Origin: Saprospiraceae bacterium
GTDB lineage: Bacteria; Bacteroidota; Bacteroidia; Chitinophagales; Saprospiraceae
Length of the DNA stretch: 37,967 bases
Assembly: GCA_020631635.1 (NCBI GenBank)
Contig: JAHDGW010000003.1
Span: forward strand, 1 to 37,967
Reading direction: 5' to 3'
Shown here: in pieces, positions 23,071 through 32,204 of the stretch
How the letters are laid out: each line of letters begins with the position of its first letter
Numbering within the stretch: position 1 is the stretch's first letter
The notes under the pieces: generated by a model
What the model saw: the letters and a program-made list of their open reading frames with translations, nothing else
The model's database searches: none
Told to the model about the DNA's origin: nothing
Position numbers and translations under genes: made by a program

Positions 23071-24720
23071 ATGAATACCAACTGGTGGAAAAATGCAATC
23101 ATGTATCAGATCTATCCAAGATCATTTAAGGATAGTAACGGTGATGGTATAGGAGATATCTGCGGCATTATAGAAAAGATTGATTATATCGCTGATCTTG
23201 GCGTAGATCTCATCTGGCTAGGACCCGTGTATGAGTCTCCCAATGATGACAATGGCTATGACATCAGCGATTATTATAAGATTCACCCTGAGTTTGGTAC
23301 TATGGATGACTTCCAAGAGCTACTCTCCCAGTTGCATGATCGAGGTATACGACTCATTATGGATCTAGTAGTCAACCACTCATCTGATGAGCATCGGTGG
23401 TTTGAAGAATCTAGAAAATCTAAAGACAATCCATATCGAGATTATTACATCTGGAAAGATGGTAAACATGGAGGACCACCAAATAACTGGCAGGCTTTTT
23501 TTGGCGGACCAGCATGGGAATATGATGAGCATACCGATCAGTGGTATCACCATCTCTTTACTGTTAAACAACCGGATCTCAACTGGGAAAACCCCAAAGT
23601 AAGAGAAGAGGTATACTCGATGATGCGTTATTGGCTTGATATGGGCGTCGATGGTTTCAGAATGGATGTCATCTCTCTAATATCCAAACGCTTAGAATAT
23701 GCTGATACGCCAGTAGATAACCTCATGTATCAAGTAAATAATTACAATGCAAATGGCCCAAGAATTCATGAGTTTCTCCAAGAGATGAATCGTGAGGTCC
23801 TATCTAAATACGATATCATGACCGTGGGAGAAGGTCCTGGTATTACGAAGGAATTAGCGAATCTATATATTGGTAAAGATCGCAATGAGCTGAATATGCT
23901 CTTTCAGCTAGAGCTTATGTTTATGGATAATGGCCCTGGTGGTAAGTTTGATAAACAAGAGATCAATTTAGAAGATTTCAAAAAACTATTTAGAGAGTGG
24001 GATGAAGCCGTGGGTGATCAAGGATGGAATAATATTTTCTTAGACAATCATGATTTTCCACGTATGGTCAGTCGTTTTGGTAATGACGATAATTATAGAT
24101 ACGAAGCAGCAACACTATTAGCGACGTTCTTACTGACTATGAAAGGTACTCCTTGCATCTATCAAGGTAGCGAAATAGGCATGACCAATGTTGCTTTTGA
24201 AAGCATCGAAGACTATAGAGATATCGAAACTATACATTATTGGGAAGAATCTCTTGCCAATAATGCCGATATGGGTGACGTGATGCGACGCATACATATC
24301 CAAGGTAGAGATAATGTACGTACCCCGATCCAATGGAATGATTCTGAGCATGGAGGATTTACAAGTGGTACACCATGGATCAAGGTTAATCCTAACTATA
24401 GCTCTATCAATGTAGAAGCTGACCAATCCTCAGATAAATCAATCTTAAAGTTTTATAAAAAACTCATCGCACTGCGAAAAGCTAATCCTACTTTCGTCCT
24501 TGGTAGTTTTGATGATTTGCTTCCTGATCATGAGCAATTATATATTTTCGAAAGGAAAGATGAACATGATTCTTACCTCATTGCCCTTAATTTTAGCGAT
24601 GAAACAGTCATAATTCCGATGGATTTAGGTAGTTACGTATCTATTTTTTCTAATTATGAGGAGTACATCGAATCGAATCTTAGGCCTTGGCAAGCTAATA
24701 TTTTAAAGAAAGTCACTTAA
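23071..24720 (+). CDS. GH13 alpha-glucosidase of oligo-1,6-glucosidase type
   Basis: From Met at 23071 the enzyme has 549 residues, and NWWKNAIMYQIYPRSFKDSN is the standard GH13 opening. A longer frame from 22966 lies inside the reductase gene and adds an unrelated tail, so it is rejected. The catalytic residues are Asp199 (GFRMDVIS), Glu254 (TVGEGPG) and Asp328 (LDNHDFPR). The residue after the nucleophile is Val200, which in this family goes with alpha-1,6 preference (isomaltase, oligo-1,6-glucosidase), whereas maltases usually have Ala. No signal peptide is present, so it would hydrolyse imported isomalto-oligosaccharides, or possibly trehalose-like sugars, in the cytoplasm. Confidence 0.9.
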   Translation: MNTNWWKNAIMYQIYPRSFKDSNGDGIGDICGIIEKIDYIADLGVDLIWLGPVYESPNDDNGYDISDYYKIHPEFGTMDDFQELLSQLHDRGIRLIMDLVVNHSSDEHRWFEESRKSKDNPYRDYYIWKDGKHGGPPNNWQAFFGGPAWEYDEHTDQWYHHLFTVKQPDLNWENPKVREEVYSMMRYWLDMGVDGFRMDVISLISKRLEYADTPVDNLMYQVNNYNANGPRIHEFLQEMNREVLSKYDIMTVGEGPGITKELANLYIGKDRNELNMLFQLELMFMDNGPGGKFDKQEINLEDFKKLFREWDEAVGDQGWNNIFLDNHDFPRMVSRFGNDDNYRYEAATLLATFLLTMKGTPCIYQGSEIGMTNVAFESIEDYRDIETIHYWEESLANNADMGDVMRRIHIQGRDNVRTPIQWNDSEHGGFTSGTPWIKVNPNYSSINVEADQSSDKSILKFYKKLIALRKANPTFVLGSFDDLLPDHEQLYIFERKDEHDSYLIALNFSDETVIIPMDLGSYVSIFSNYEEYIESNLRPWQANILKKVT

Positions 24721-24757
24721 GCACTCAACACATTGATTTACCGTATGTTATGCTCTC

Positions 24758-25522
24758 ATGTGGGAATTATTCATACCGTGTTTTCTGATCGTACTAGCAT
24801 TAAACTTTGGATCATTCATATTTGCATGGAGCTTACAGACGGATAAGTTTACAGATATTACGTACTCCCTTAGTTTCATAGCTGTTGCATTATATCTTAT
24901 TTGGACTGCCCTTCCGTTCCCTACGTTGAAATGGTGGATTCCTATTCTTATTATAATCTGGGCATTGCGACTAGGAGGATATTTATTTATGCGTATTCAT
25001 AAGATAGGTGTCGATAAGCGATTTGATGAAATGCGCCCAGGTTTTTTCTCATTCATGAAGTTTTGGATATTACAGACCATAAGTATTCTCATCATAGCTT
25101 TACCCATGATCTTTATGGTAAAAGGATCATCTATGGAGATGAGCTGGCTCGTATATTTGGGTGGTTTTATAAGCACTGTTGGCATATTGACAGAAACCGT
25201 TGCCGACATTCAAAAATCAAGATATAAAGCTGATCGCAACAATCAGGATACACTTATCAAATCTGGACTTTATCGTATCGTTAGGTTTCCAAATTATTCT
25301 GGCGAAATCCTATTTTGGGTAGGTATATTTATTTGTGCTTTAAATTGGTTACATGGTTGGGCATATTTAGCCTTACTCAGTCCTGTATGGATTATAACAC
25401 TACTTACCTCCATAAGTGGAATACCCTTGGTAATCGATGGTCATGAAAAGAAATATGGGGATAAGAAAGCTTATAAAGACTATGTACAAAACACTGCTAA
25501 ACTGATTCCAGGACTCTATTAG
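24758..25522 (+). CDS. DUF1295 family membrane protein (steroid 5-alpha-reductase-like)
   Basis: The 254-residue protein has about six to seven hydrophobic helices. Its conserved C-terminal part (RFPNYSGEILFWVGIFI, then IDGHEKKYGDKKAYKDYV) is typical of DUF1295 in the steroid-reductase and isoprenylcysteine methyltransferase superfamily. LGGYLFMRIHKIGVDKRFDEMR is another recognisable family stretch, shown here within the allowed length by its core GGYLFMRIH. Members are membrane enzymes that use NADPH or S-adenosylmethionine; the substrate here is unknown. It begins 37 bases after the glucosidase stop and ends the plus-strand run. Confidence 0.85.
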   Translation: MWELFIPCFLIVLALNFGSFIFAWSLQTDKFTDITYSLSFIAVALYLIWTALPFPTLKWWIPILIIIWALRLGGYLFMRIHKIGVDKRFDEMRPGFFSFMKFWILQTISILIIALPMIFMVKGSSMEMSWLVYLGGFISTVGILTETVADIQKSRYKADRNNQDTLIKSGLYRIVRFPNYSGEILFWVGIFICALNWLHGWAYLALLSPVWIITLLTSISGIPLVIDGHEKKYGDKKAYKDYVQNTAKLIPGLY

Positions 25523-25712
25523 CGATTCGTCATATAGAGCAAAGCGATACAACTATTTTGAAGCATGGAGAGCATTGAAAACAGGGATTTTTTTAGTATT
25601 ATTTTCGGTTTTAACTAATCCAAACCACGATACTCGACTTGATGAACTTATAATCTCCTCTTTGATTGCCCAGCAGCCCAAATAACGCCTTGAAACCTTG
25701 AAACTTAATCTA
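25523..25712. other. 190-base intergenic region, no gene seen
   Basis: This stretch between two convergent genes holds no credible reading frame and no strong hairpin. The only structure is an eight-base tandem repeat, CCTTGAAA twice at 25688-25703, and a seven-T run near 25590. It may be decayed sequence. Confidence 0.4.
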
Positions 25713-26606
25713 TCAAACCTCAAGTGTTTTCAAGTAATCATGGCTTTTAGTCACACTAGCTATAGGATCTCCTGACTTGAATGCATCTTGCTCTACATAA
25801 AAATACTGCATACCTGATTGTTTTTGATGAGCAAATACATCACCCCAATCAATGACTCCACTTCCTACCTCTGCAAAAAACTGCTCTTCGGTATCATCCA
25901 TATCTTTGACATGCCATACCGGAAAGCGTCCAGCATGTTTTTTGAAGTATTCCTTATAGTCCGCATTACCCTTTCTGATCCAGTAGAGGTCTAACTCAAA
26001 CATAACTTTATCTGGATCAGTCTCTGACAATAATATATCGTATGGTATCTGACCATCTAACATTTCGAATTCAAAATCGTGATTGTGGTGACCAAAAGAT
26101 AGACCATACTCTTTGGCTTTTTCACCACAACGATTAAACAGCTCTGCAAAGCGCTTATAATCGTCTATCGTCTTGCGTTCATCTTCAAAAAAGTAGCCGC
26201 AGACTATTGATTTTTGACCCATAAAAGCTGCATGCTCACATACTTGCTCCCAGCGATCGTTCATATGATGGGTTGCATCATCACCACGGTTAAATCCCGT
26301 ATGTGTATGACCACTCATCTGTTTGAGTCCAGTATCGCCCAACAGTTTTTTATACTCTTCCTTTGCCATTCCATAGAAAGTACCGTTGCTATAGCCAGCA
26401 CATTCGACGTCAGTGTAGCCGATTTTCGCTAAGGTTTGTAAAGTTCCTTTGGCGTCTTTACTCATAGCATCACGTACCGACCATAGTTGTAGTCCAAAAT
26501 CTCCTACACCCTGTTTTTCTTTCATTTTTTCGGCCTTACACTTGAGCGATAGTAAGGCTCCTACTGATAGAGCCGCGGTGTTTTTAAGAAATGGTCTTCG
26601 TTTCAT
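25713..26606 (-). CDS. Sugar phosphate isomerase/epimerase family protein, Tat-exported
   Basis: The 297-residue protein starts best at 26606. It then opens with MKRRPFLKNTAALSVGALL, a twin-arginine signal, and the Cys in LSLKCKAEK may be lipidated. An ATG at 26648 would put 14 unlikely residues in front of the twin arginines. The mature part is a xylose-isomerase-like TIM barrel with metal ligands expected in SFGHHNHDFEFE, FELDLYWIRKGN, WHVKDMD and YVEQD. Relatives act as isomerases or epimerases on keto sugars or inositols, and many Bacteroidota have exported copies. The substrate is unknown. It is divergent from the sterol-desaturase family gene. Confidence 0.88.
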   Translation of the reverse strand: MKRRPFLKNTAALSVGALLSLKCKAEKMKEKQGVGDFGLQLWSVRDAMSKDAKGTLQTLAKIGYTDVECAGYSNGTFYGMAKEEYKKLLGDTGLKQMSGHTHTGFNRGDDATHHMNDRWEQVCEHAAFMGQKSIVCGYFFEDERKTIDDYKRFAELFNRCGEKAKEYGLSFGHHNHDFEFEMLDGQIPYDILLSETDPDKVMFELDLYWIRKGNADYKEYFKKHAGRFPVWHVKDMDDTEEQFFAEVGSGVIDWGDVFAHQKQSGMQYFYVEQDAFKSGDPIASVTKSHDYLKTLEV

Positions 26607-26713
26607 GACTTTAGATTTGCAATCATCAAAATACGGAAAACAAAACAAAATTTTATAATTGCCTTTAATACTAGTCGCATAAAACTCCTAACTTAGGTCA
26701 AAATCGATATGAT

Positions 26714-27556
26714 ATGGATAGCATCATCAATTACTTTTCTGAAATGCCCTCTACGCATAGGTCTCTTGTATTAGTAGGTGGTTTGACCATTTTTTTTCTT
26801 ATTGAAAATGCAGCCCCACTTTTTACCACAAAATACAATAAAGCAAAACATACTGGTACGAATGTATTCTTTACCATCACCACCATATTGGTTAATTTTG
26901 GGATGGCATTCATACTAGTAGGCACAAGCCAGTGGGTAGTGGCTAATGGCATAGGCATCGTGCAGTGGTTGAGTGCTCCGATATGGCTAACTTTGATTAT
27001 TGGGCTTTTGCTTTTAGATCTAATAGGAGCTTGGTTTGCACATTGGACAGAGCATCATGTCAAGTGGATGTGGCAATTTCATGTAATTCACCATACCGAT
27101 CAAAATGTAGATACCACTACAGCAAATAGACATCATCCAGGAGAAAGTGTTATCAGATTTGTGTTCACCTGTATCGCCGTACTAATTGTTGGTGCTCCTA
27201 TGTGGTTGATTTTTTTATATCAGTCCTTATCTGTGGTATTATCTCAATGGAATCATTCCAATCTCAGAATGCCACTTTGGCTAGATAATGCCATGAAGCT
27301 TATCGTATGTACACCGAATATGCATCGTGTTCATCACCACTATAGACAGCCTTATAGCGATATGAATTATGGTAATATATTTTCTTTCTGGGATCGTATA
27401 TTCGGGACATACATCGAAGTGGATAATGAAAAACTTGTGTACGGCGTAGATACATATATGAAACAAGAAGAGGCTGGCAAGATTGGCTCTCTACTCAAGA
27501 TACCTTTCTCAGGATATCGCGATCATATAGAATATCCAACCAAAGAATCACTGTAG
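26714..27556 (+). CDS. Sterol desaturase / fatty acid hydroxylase family protein
   Basis: The 280-residue membrane protein has the histidine clusters of the diiron hydroxylase superfamily: HWTEH at 110-114, HVIHH at 123-127, NRHHPGE near 139 and HRVHHHY near 215. Helices surround them at about 18-35, 50-72, 88-108 and 150-175. These enzymes use two iron atoms and oxygen to hydroxylate or desaturate lipids in the membrane. Substrates in bacteria range from carotenoids and sphingolipids to alkylglycerols and cannot be told from sequence. The motif YSDMNYGNIFSFWDRIFGTY is a hallmark of the bacterial branch. The coiled-coil gene follows after only six bases. Confidence 0.9.
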   Translation: MDSIINYFSEMPSTHRSLVLVGGLTIFFLIENAAPLFTTKYNKAKHTGTNVFFTITTILVNFGMAFILVGTSQWVVANGIGIVQWLSAPIWLTLIIGLLLLDLIGAWFAHWTEHHVKWMWQFHVIHHTDQNVDTTTANRHHPGESVIRFVFTCIAVLIVGAPMWLIFLYQSLSVVLSQWNHSNLRMPLWLDNAMKLIVCTPNMHRVHHHYRQPYSDMNYGNIFSFWDRIFGTYIEVDNEKLVYGVDTYMKQEEAGKIGSLLKIPFSGYRDHIEYPTKESL

Positions 27557-27562
27557 AATTAT

Positions 27563-28504
27563 ATGAATTTAGAATCGCTAGATTTACGGATTTTAGAACT
27601 CCTAGAGGAGCAAAATCTACAACAAAAACTTCAGAAAAGAATTCTCGAAATCTCAGAAGAACTTGACTCTCTAAAGCAAGGTCTCAAGACAAGTGAGCAA
27701 AAAATGCTGGATGAAAAGAAAGACGTTGAGAGATTGGAGTCCATAAGCATCAAAAAGATATTTACCAATATTATGGGTTCTACAGCCGAAGAGCTTGAAA
27801 AAGAAAAACAAGAATACCTAGACGCCGTATATCAATATAATGCAGTAGTGGACCAAATAGAAATTGTCCAGTATGAAGCTGAACTATTACATGAGAAAAA
27901 GTCATCTCAAATATCCGTAGATGCGGAGCTTGGCTCATTGATCAAAAAGAAGGAATTTTATCTCAAAGGAAGGCCAGGAGTAGTAAGCCAAACGATCAAT
28001 AAGTATGATACCCAGTTGAAGCTTTTGAAATTTCAACTTAACGATATGTCAGAAGCTATGCAAGCTGGGGAGTATGCCCGTGCCGCAGTACTCAACCTAG
28101 AGTCTATTCTCAATCAGCTCTATCGATATATGAATCGACCAAAGCAACATCGTGGTATGATGTCAGGCTTTCAGATGAAGCAACTCGCCCAACAATCCAC
28201 CCAAGTAGCCGCCGTAGTGCAGACTAGACTGAATAACTATGAAAAAGAACTACGGGATGTCTATAAGTCTCTAAACCTTAGTTTTTCATTGGATACATAT
28301 CGACATTTCTTAGAGCAATATTATCGCTTTTTTGTGATGAGCTGGGTCAAAAGGAATAATCTGCGAGAGACTCTTTATAATCTGGAGGATATCCGCAGAC
28401 AGATAGATCATCATCAAAATAACTTGATCCAAAATCAAAAAGCTCATCAATCGGAGATGGATGAGCTTTCTGAGACAAAACGTCTATATGTGATAAATGC
28501 CTAA
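27563..28504 (+). CDS. Coiled-coil protein of unknown function
   Basis: The 313-residue protein is almost entirely helical, with long heptad-like stretches at about 5-60 (EEQNLQQKLQKRILEISEEL), 80-125, 150-190 and 220-310. It has no signal peptide, membrane helix or enzymatic motif. A less charged stretch around IKKIFTNIMGSTAEEL breaks the first coil. It is most likely a cytoplasmic structural or scaffold protein. I do not recognise the family. It follows the sterol-desaturase family gene by six bases, so the two are co-transcribed. Its stop overlaps the stop of the convergent T9SS gene by four bases (28501-28504). Confidence 0.7.
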   Translation: MNLESLDLRILELLEEQNLQQKLQKRILEISEELDSLKQGLKTSEQKMLDEKKDVERLESISIKKIFTNIMGSTAEELEKEKQEYLDAVYQYNAVVDQIEIVQYEAELLHEKKSSQISVDAELGSLIKKKEFYLKGRPGVVSQTINKYDTQLKLLKFQLNDMSEAMQAGEYARAAVLNLESILNQLYRYMNRPKQHRGMMSGFQMKQLAQQSTQVAAVVQTRLNNYEKELRDVYKSLNLSFSLDTYRHFLEQYYRFFVMSWVKRNNLRETLYNLEDIRRQIDHHQNNLIQNQKAHQSEMDELSETKRLYVINA

Positions 28505-29538
28505 CGAGCAATTCTGATTGTGCTCGTTGCTTGGCCTTTATTTGTTTGTAATTGCACATAGTATATACCCGTTGCCCAGTTGGCAACATTGATACTTGTA
28601 TTCAGTTCTGTCAAATCTTGCTCTTGAATCAATTGACCCGAAGCATTTATGATATTTACTTTTGCAGCAATAGAAGTAAGATCGGCATCCAATGAAATAA
28701 ATAGCTGATCGGCAATCACTTTGGTATCAAAAGTAATATCTGTATTTTCGATTGTCGTGTTGCTTAACAAAATGGCTAAATTTTCAAAAACACCTAGGTT
28801 AAATACTCTATATTTTCCGCTAGAGTCCTTATTCCAAATTACGGCAAGTACTGACATATCTTCATAGCTTACCATGCCATCTTCTAGCTCGAGACTACCC
28901 GTAAATGAGTATTCAGATCCATTGTCTAATGTACCTTCTCCAATGCGCTCTCCAAAAGAATCTTCAAAAAACGAATGTGTCAATATATTTTTATGTTCGG
29001 CATCATTGCCTTGACTTTGTTGAAATGCAACGAGATCATTCTGTATCAGATACATCCCTAGATACATTTCTGTACTCAAATTTTCAAAAATCTTGACCGT
29101 TGCAGTAAAGTCAATAGACTCACCATCTACGATAGATCCTTCTAGCCCTACACCAGCAAATGCAGGAAAACCAGTCAAAAACTCCGCAGTCTCAAATACC
29201 TCATCGAGCTTAGCACTTACATTACCAGAACCTACATCAAGGTCATCTTCATTTAAGAAAAAAAGTGGTTGGCTAAATCCACCGAGATTATCCGTAAGAT
29301 CTTCACTTACTTGTGTCTTAAGACCTCCGCTATAATGAAGCGCTACTGGAAAGACTCTATTTTCAGCATTGGCTCTCTCTACTAGTCCATCCATCATATC
29401 CCAGCCATATTGACCACAAAAGCTACACCAGTCAGCTGAACGCTTACTTACGAGTACCCACTGATCATTGTTGATGTCTTGCGCATAATTAAGCGATGCA
29501 AGACTAGCTATCAAAAGTGTAAAAAGTATTTTTTTCAT
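28501..29538 (-). CDS. T9SS-targeted protein with thioredoxin-like domain (Omp28-related)
   Basis: The 345-residue protein has a signal peptide ending NYA before QDINND. Next comes a thioredoxin-like domain with Cys38 and Cys41 in SADWCSFCGQYGW, as in Omp28-type proteins. About 130-255 is a beta-rich middle domain. The C-terminal sorting domain occupies the last 75 residues (DQLFISLDADL, KVNIINASGQLIQEQDL, NVANWATGIYYVQL, STIRIAR). The protein should cross the outer membrane through T9SS and be attached to the surface or released. The CxxC suggests disulfide chemistry outside the cell, but this is not shown. It lies 26 bases after the glutaminyl cyclase gene on the same strand. Confidence 0.85.
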   Translation of the reverse strand: MKKILFTLLIASLASLNYAQDINNDQWVLVSKRSADWCSFCGQYGWDMMDGLVERANAENRVFPVALHYSGGLKTQVSEDLTDNLGGFSQPLFFLNEDDLDVGSGNVSAKLDEVFETAEFLTGFPAFAGVGLEGSIVDGESIDFTATVKIFENLSTEMYLGMYLIQNDLVAFQQSQGNDAEHKNILTHSFFEDSFGERIGEGTLDNGSEYSFTGSLELEDGMVSYEDMSVLAVIWNKDSSGKYRVFNLGVFENLAILLSNTTIENTDITFDTKVIADQLFISLDADLTSIAAKVNIINASGQLIQEQDLTELNTSINVANWATGIYYVQLQTNKGQATSTIRIAR

Positions 29539-29564
29539 GTCTAAAACGTATTTTCTATTTTATT

Positions 29565-30569
29565 TTAAAAAGATCCTTCTGCCTCTTTATACAGTACTAC
29601 GGTCACGACCTGTCCTACGGCTTGTAATGTATTTTTGTCAATAATGTTTATGTCGTCTTCATGCGTATGGTGATAATGTCCGAAAGACTTTCCATCTTTC
29701 ATAGGTAAGTTTATGATATCCACCATCGGAAATTTTCTATATTTCATCACATAATAATGATCATCTGTGATGCCACCTACAGGTGTTTTTTTGAAATAAG
29801 CGCCCTTTCCTATTCGATGAGCCCAATCCCAAATCTTGGCTTGAGTTCCTTTGGCATTTTGGTAGCTTATCCCTTCATAAGGAAACTGCGCATCCTTGGC
29901 TCCGACCATGTCCAGTAAGATTCCAAACTTTGCTTTATAGTTTTTTACATGAGGGTTTTTACCCCAATATTGAGAACCTAAACACCAAGTATCAGAATCA
30001 GAATCACTATTAGAAGTCACTCCATTATCTTCTGCATCAAAAAGTACGATATCTACTCCTAGATCGATCGGATTCTCTTTGAGTAGTCTCGCAATCTCAA
30101 GTAATACTCCTACTCCACTACCACCATCATCGGCACCCATGATCGGATCATCTTGCTTAGATTCGTCAGGATCTTTTTCTGCTATCAGTCTAGAATCCCA
30201 ATGAGCCGCTAACATAATTCTGCTATTCAACTTAGGCTTAAACGATGCAATTATATTATAAGACTCTTGATCTTCCAAACCCAGAAAACTTGCTTTGAAC
30301 TCTTGCACTTCTACATCATCAGCGTATTGTTTTAACTCAGAAACCAACCAGTCTTTGCAAGCCTTGTGCTCATCTGTACCGGGTATACGATGACCGAATG
30401 CTAGTTGTTTTTCTACATTACTATATGCATTATCAGCATTGAATGCCGGCACCTTTACTTTGGCTTTAGGTGCAGTAGTTTTGGGTGTAGATTTATCATC
30501 AGATCCACAGCCCATCCATAGAGAAGCAGATAAAAACAAGCACAATAACAATCGAGTATTGAAATTCAT
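29565..30569 (-). CDS. Glutaminyl-peptide cyclotransferase-like M28 family lipoprotein
   Basis: The 334-residue protein has a lipoprotein signal (SASLWMGCGSD, Cys21) and an M28 zinc fold. Zinc and catalytic segments are HWDSR near 123, GADDGGSGVGVLLEIA (Asp147), LFDAEDNG (Glu180) and HYHHTHEDD (His301). The patterns WCLGSQYWGKNPH and GILLDMVGAKDAQFP separate glutaminyl cyclases from ordinary aminopeptidases. The enzyme would turn N-terminal Gln of exported proteins into pyroglutamate in the periplasm. All six signal-peptidase-I exports in this window have Gln at +1, so the substrate supply is evident. It sits between cysS (20 bases) and a T9SS cargo gene (26 bases). An aminopeptidase role is the alternative. 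Confidence 0.82.
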   Translation of the reverse strand: MNFNTRLLLCLFLSASLWMGCGSDDKSTPKTTAPKAKVKVPAFNADNAYSNVEKQLAFGHRIPGTDEHKACKDWLVSELKQYADDVEVQEFKASFLGLEDQESYNIIASFKPKLNSRIMLAAHWDSRLIAEKDPDESKQDDPIMGADDGGSGVGVLLEIARLLKENPIDLGVDIVLFDAEDNGVTSNSDSDSDTWCLGSQYWGKNPHVKNYKAKFGILLDMVGAKDAQFPYEGISYQNAKGTQAKIWDWAHRIGKGAYFKKTPVGGITDDHYYVMKYRKFPMVDIINLPMKDGKSFGHYHHTHEDDINIIDKNTLQAVGQVVTVVLYKEAEGSF

Positions 30570-30589
30570 AAACTCTCTCTATTTTAAAA

Positions 30590-32083
30590 TTAATGAATGG
30601 ACCAATCGGTTCCATCTTTTCCGTCTTTTAATGTAATCTCTAGCTCTGATAAAGTATCTCGAATTTTATCTGCCACTGCCCAGTTTTTGTTGGCACGAGC
30701 ATCTGCCCTAAGATCTATGATGAGCCTCATAGCACCGTCTAAGTGATTATGATCATCATCATGATGTGCTTCATCTTTTAGACCAAAAATATCGAATATA
30801 AAACTCTGAAATGCCTTTTTTAGTCGATCTAAAGTTGCACTTCCGAGGTCACTGATTTTTAATTGTCCGCCCTTGAGTTTGTTGACCATACTAGTCAATT
30901 CAAAAAATCGTGACAAGGCTTTAGGAGTATTGAAGTCATCATTCATGTCAGCATGAGCTTGATCGATTAGCGCATTCACCTCTTGATCCAAGCTTCCTTC
31001 ATCAGTATTATTGGTATTCAACTCTTGTAGAGAATAATAAGCGTCCATCAATTTATAGTAGCCTTTCTCCGCAGCTTGAAGGGCATCATCCGTGATATCC
31101 ATCGTAGATCGATAATGTGCCATCAACATAAAAAATCGGATCACCATAGGGCTGTAGCCCTTAGATACATGCTTGCTTGATCCTGTAAAAAGCTGCTCTG
31201 GAGTGATAGAGTTATCTTCACTTTTGGACATCTTTCGACCATTCATCAATAGCATATTGGTATGCAACCAGTATCTCGCTGGGGCACATCCGCAGGCACC
31301 TTCGTTTTGTGCAATTTCATTTTCGTGATGAGGAAATTTGAGATCATTCCCACCACCGTGTATATCAAAGTTACTCCCTAGGTATTTAGTACTCATAGCA
31401 GAGCACTCTAAGTGCCACCCTGGAAAACCAACCGACCAGGGACTCTCCCACTTCATGAGGTGCTCGGGAGCAGCCTTCATCCATATTGCAAAATCAGAAG
31501 CATTACGTTTTTCACTTTGATTCTTAAGTACTCGTGTCTCTTCTAGCAGCTCATCCATGACTCTACCTGATAGCTTACCATATGAGCCTTTATCCTCATT
31601 AAACTTTACCGTATCAAAGTATACAGATCCATTAGATTCGTATCCGTATCCGTTTTTGATAATATCTTGCACCATTTCTATTTGCTCTAGGATATGACCT
31701 GTAGCACGTGGTTCGATACTTGGTCTCTTGACATTGAATACATCCATCATGTCATGGAAACCATTCATATATTTTTGTACGACTTCCATAGGCTCTAAGC
31801 GCTCCTGTTTTGCCTTTACCACAATCTTATCTTCTCCATCTTCGCTATCACCAGTCAGGTGGCCTACATCCGTGATATTTCGTACATATCGTACCTTATA
31901 ACCTAGGAATAATAAGTATCTATAAATGATATCAAAGCTCACGAAAGTACGACAGTTACCTAAGTGGACATCGCTATAGACCGTGGGACCACAGACATAC
32001 ATACCTACGTACCCTTCCTCTTTGGGTACGAAATGATCTTTATCTCGAGAGATGCTATTGTATACGTACAATGGATTATTCAT
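30590..32083 (-). CDS. cysS: Cysteinyl-tRNA synthetase
   Basis: The 497-residue class I synthetase is complete. The HIGH-type motif is VHLGNCRTFVSFD, the zinc site includes Cys31 of MYVCGPTVYSDVH and the GFPGWHLECSAMS region, and KMSKS is exact in NGRKMSKSEDN. The C-terminal DALR-like domain and the anticodon-binding part follow; the linker DEAHHDDDHNHLDG is a local acidic, histidine-rich stretch. It charges tRNA-Cys in the cytoplasm. It is the first gene of a minus-strand run with the glutaminyl cyclase and a T9SS cargo. An exact -7 element lies only four bases before the start codon, which suggests a leaderless mRNA or a start further in. Confidence 0.96.
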   Translation of the reverse strand: MNNPLYVYNSISRDKDHFVPKEEGYVGMYVCGPTVYSDVHLGNCRTFVSFDIIYRYLLFLGYKVRYVRNITDVGHLTGDSEDGEDKIVVKAKQERLEPMEVVQKYMNGFHDMMDVFNVKRPSIEPRATGHILEQIEMVQDIIKNGYGYESNGSVYFDTVKFNEDKGSYGKLSGRVMDELLEETRVLKNQSEKRNASDFAIWMKAAPEHLMKWESPWSVGFPGWHLECSAMSTKYLGSNFDIHGGGNDLKFPHHENEIAQNEGACGCAPARYWLHTNMLLMNGRKMSKSEDNSITPEQLFTGSSKHVSKGYSPMVIRFFMLMAHYRSTMDITDDALQAAEKGYYKLMDAYYSLQELNTNNTDEGSLDQEVNALIDQAHADMNDDFNTPKALSRFFELTSMVNKLKGGQLKISDLGSATLDRLKKAFQSFIFDIFGLKDEAHHDDDHNHLDGAMRLIIDLRADARANKNWAVADKIRDTLSELEITLKDGKDGTDWSIH

Positions 32084-32087
32084 CTTA

Positions 32088-32095
32088 CAAAAGTA
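32088..32095 (-). promoter_or_regulatory. -7 promoter element almost touching the cysS start
   Basis: On the minus strand this reads TACTTTTG, an exact TAnnTTTG match. Only four bases separate it from the cysS ATG, so transcription would begin at or within a base or two of the start codon. No TTG lies 19-20 bases upstream, so chance is possible. Confidence 0.5.
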
Positions 32096-32204
32096 CGTGC
32101 TTTTTGGTGATAATTAGTGCTAGTTATAATTTTGAGAAATTTTTAATATTACTTTTCACAGCTTGAACTCTGACTATAAAAAGGATGGCTACAAAACGCA
32201 AGCA

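Noticed and set aside
25688-25703. Tandem CCTTGAAA repeat as a CRISPR or attachment site
   Set aside because: There are only two eight-base units with no spacers and no integrase or cas gene.
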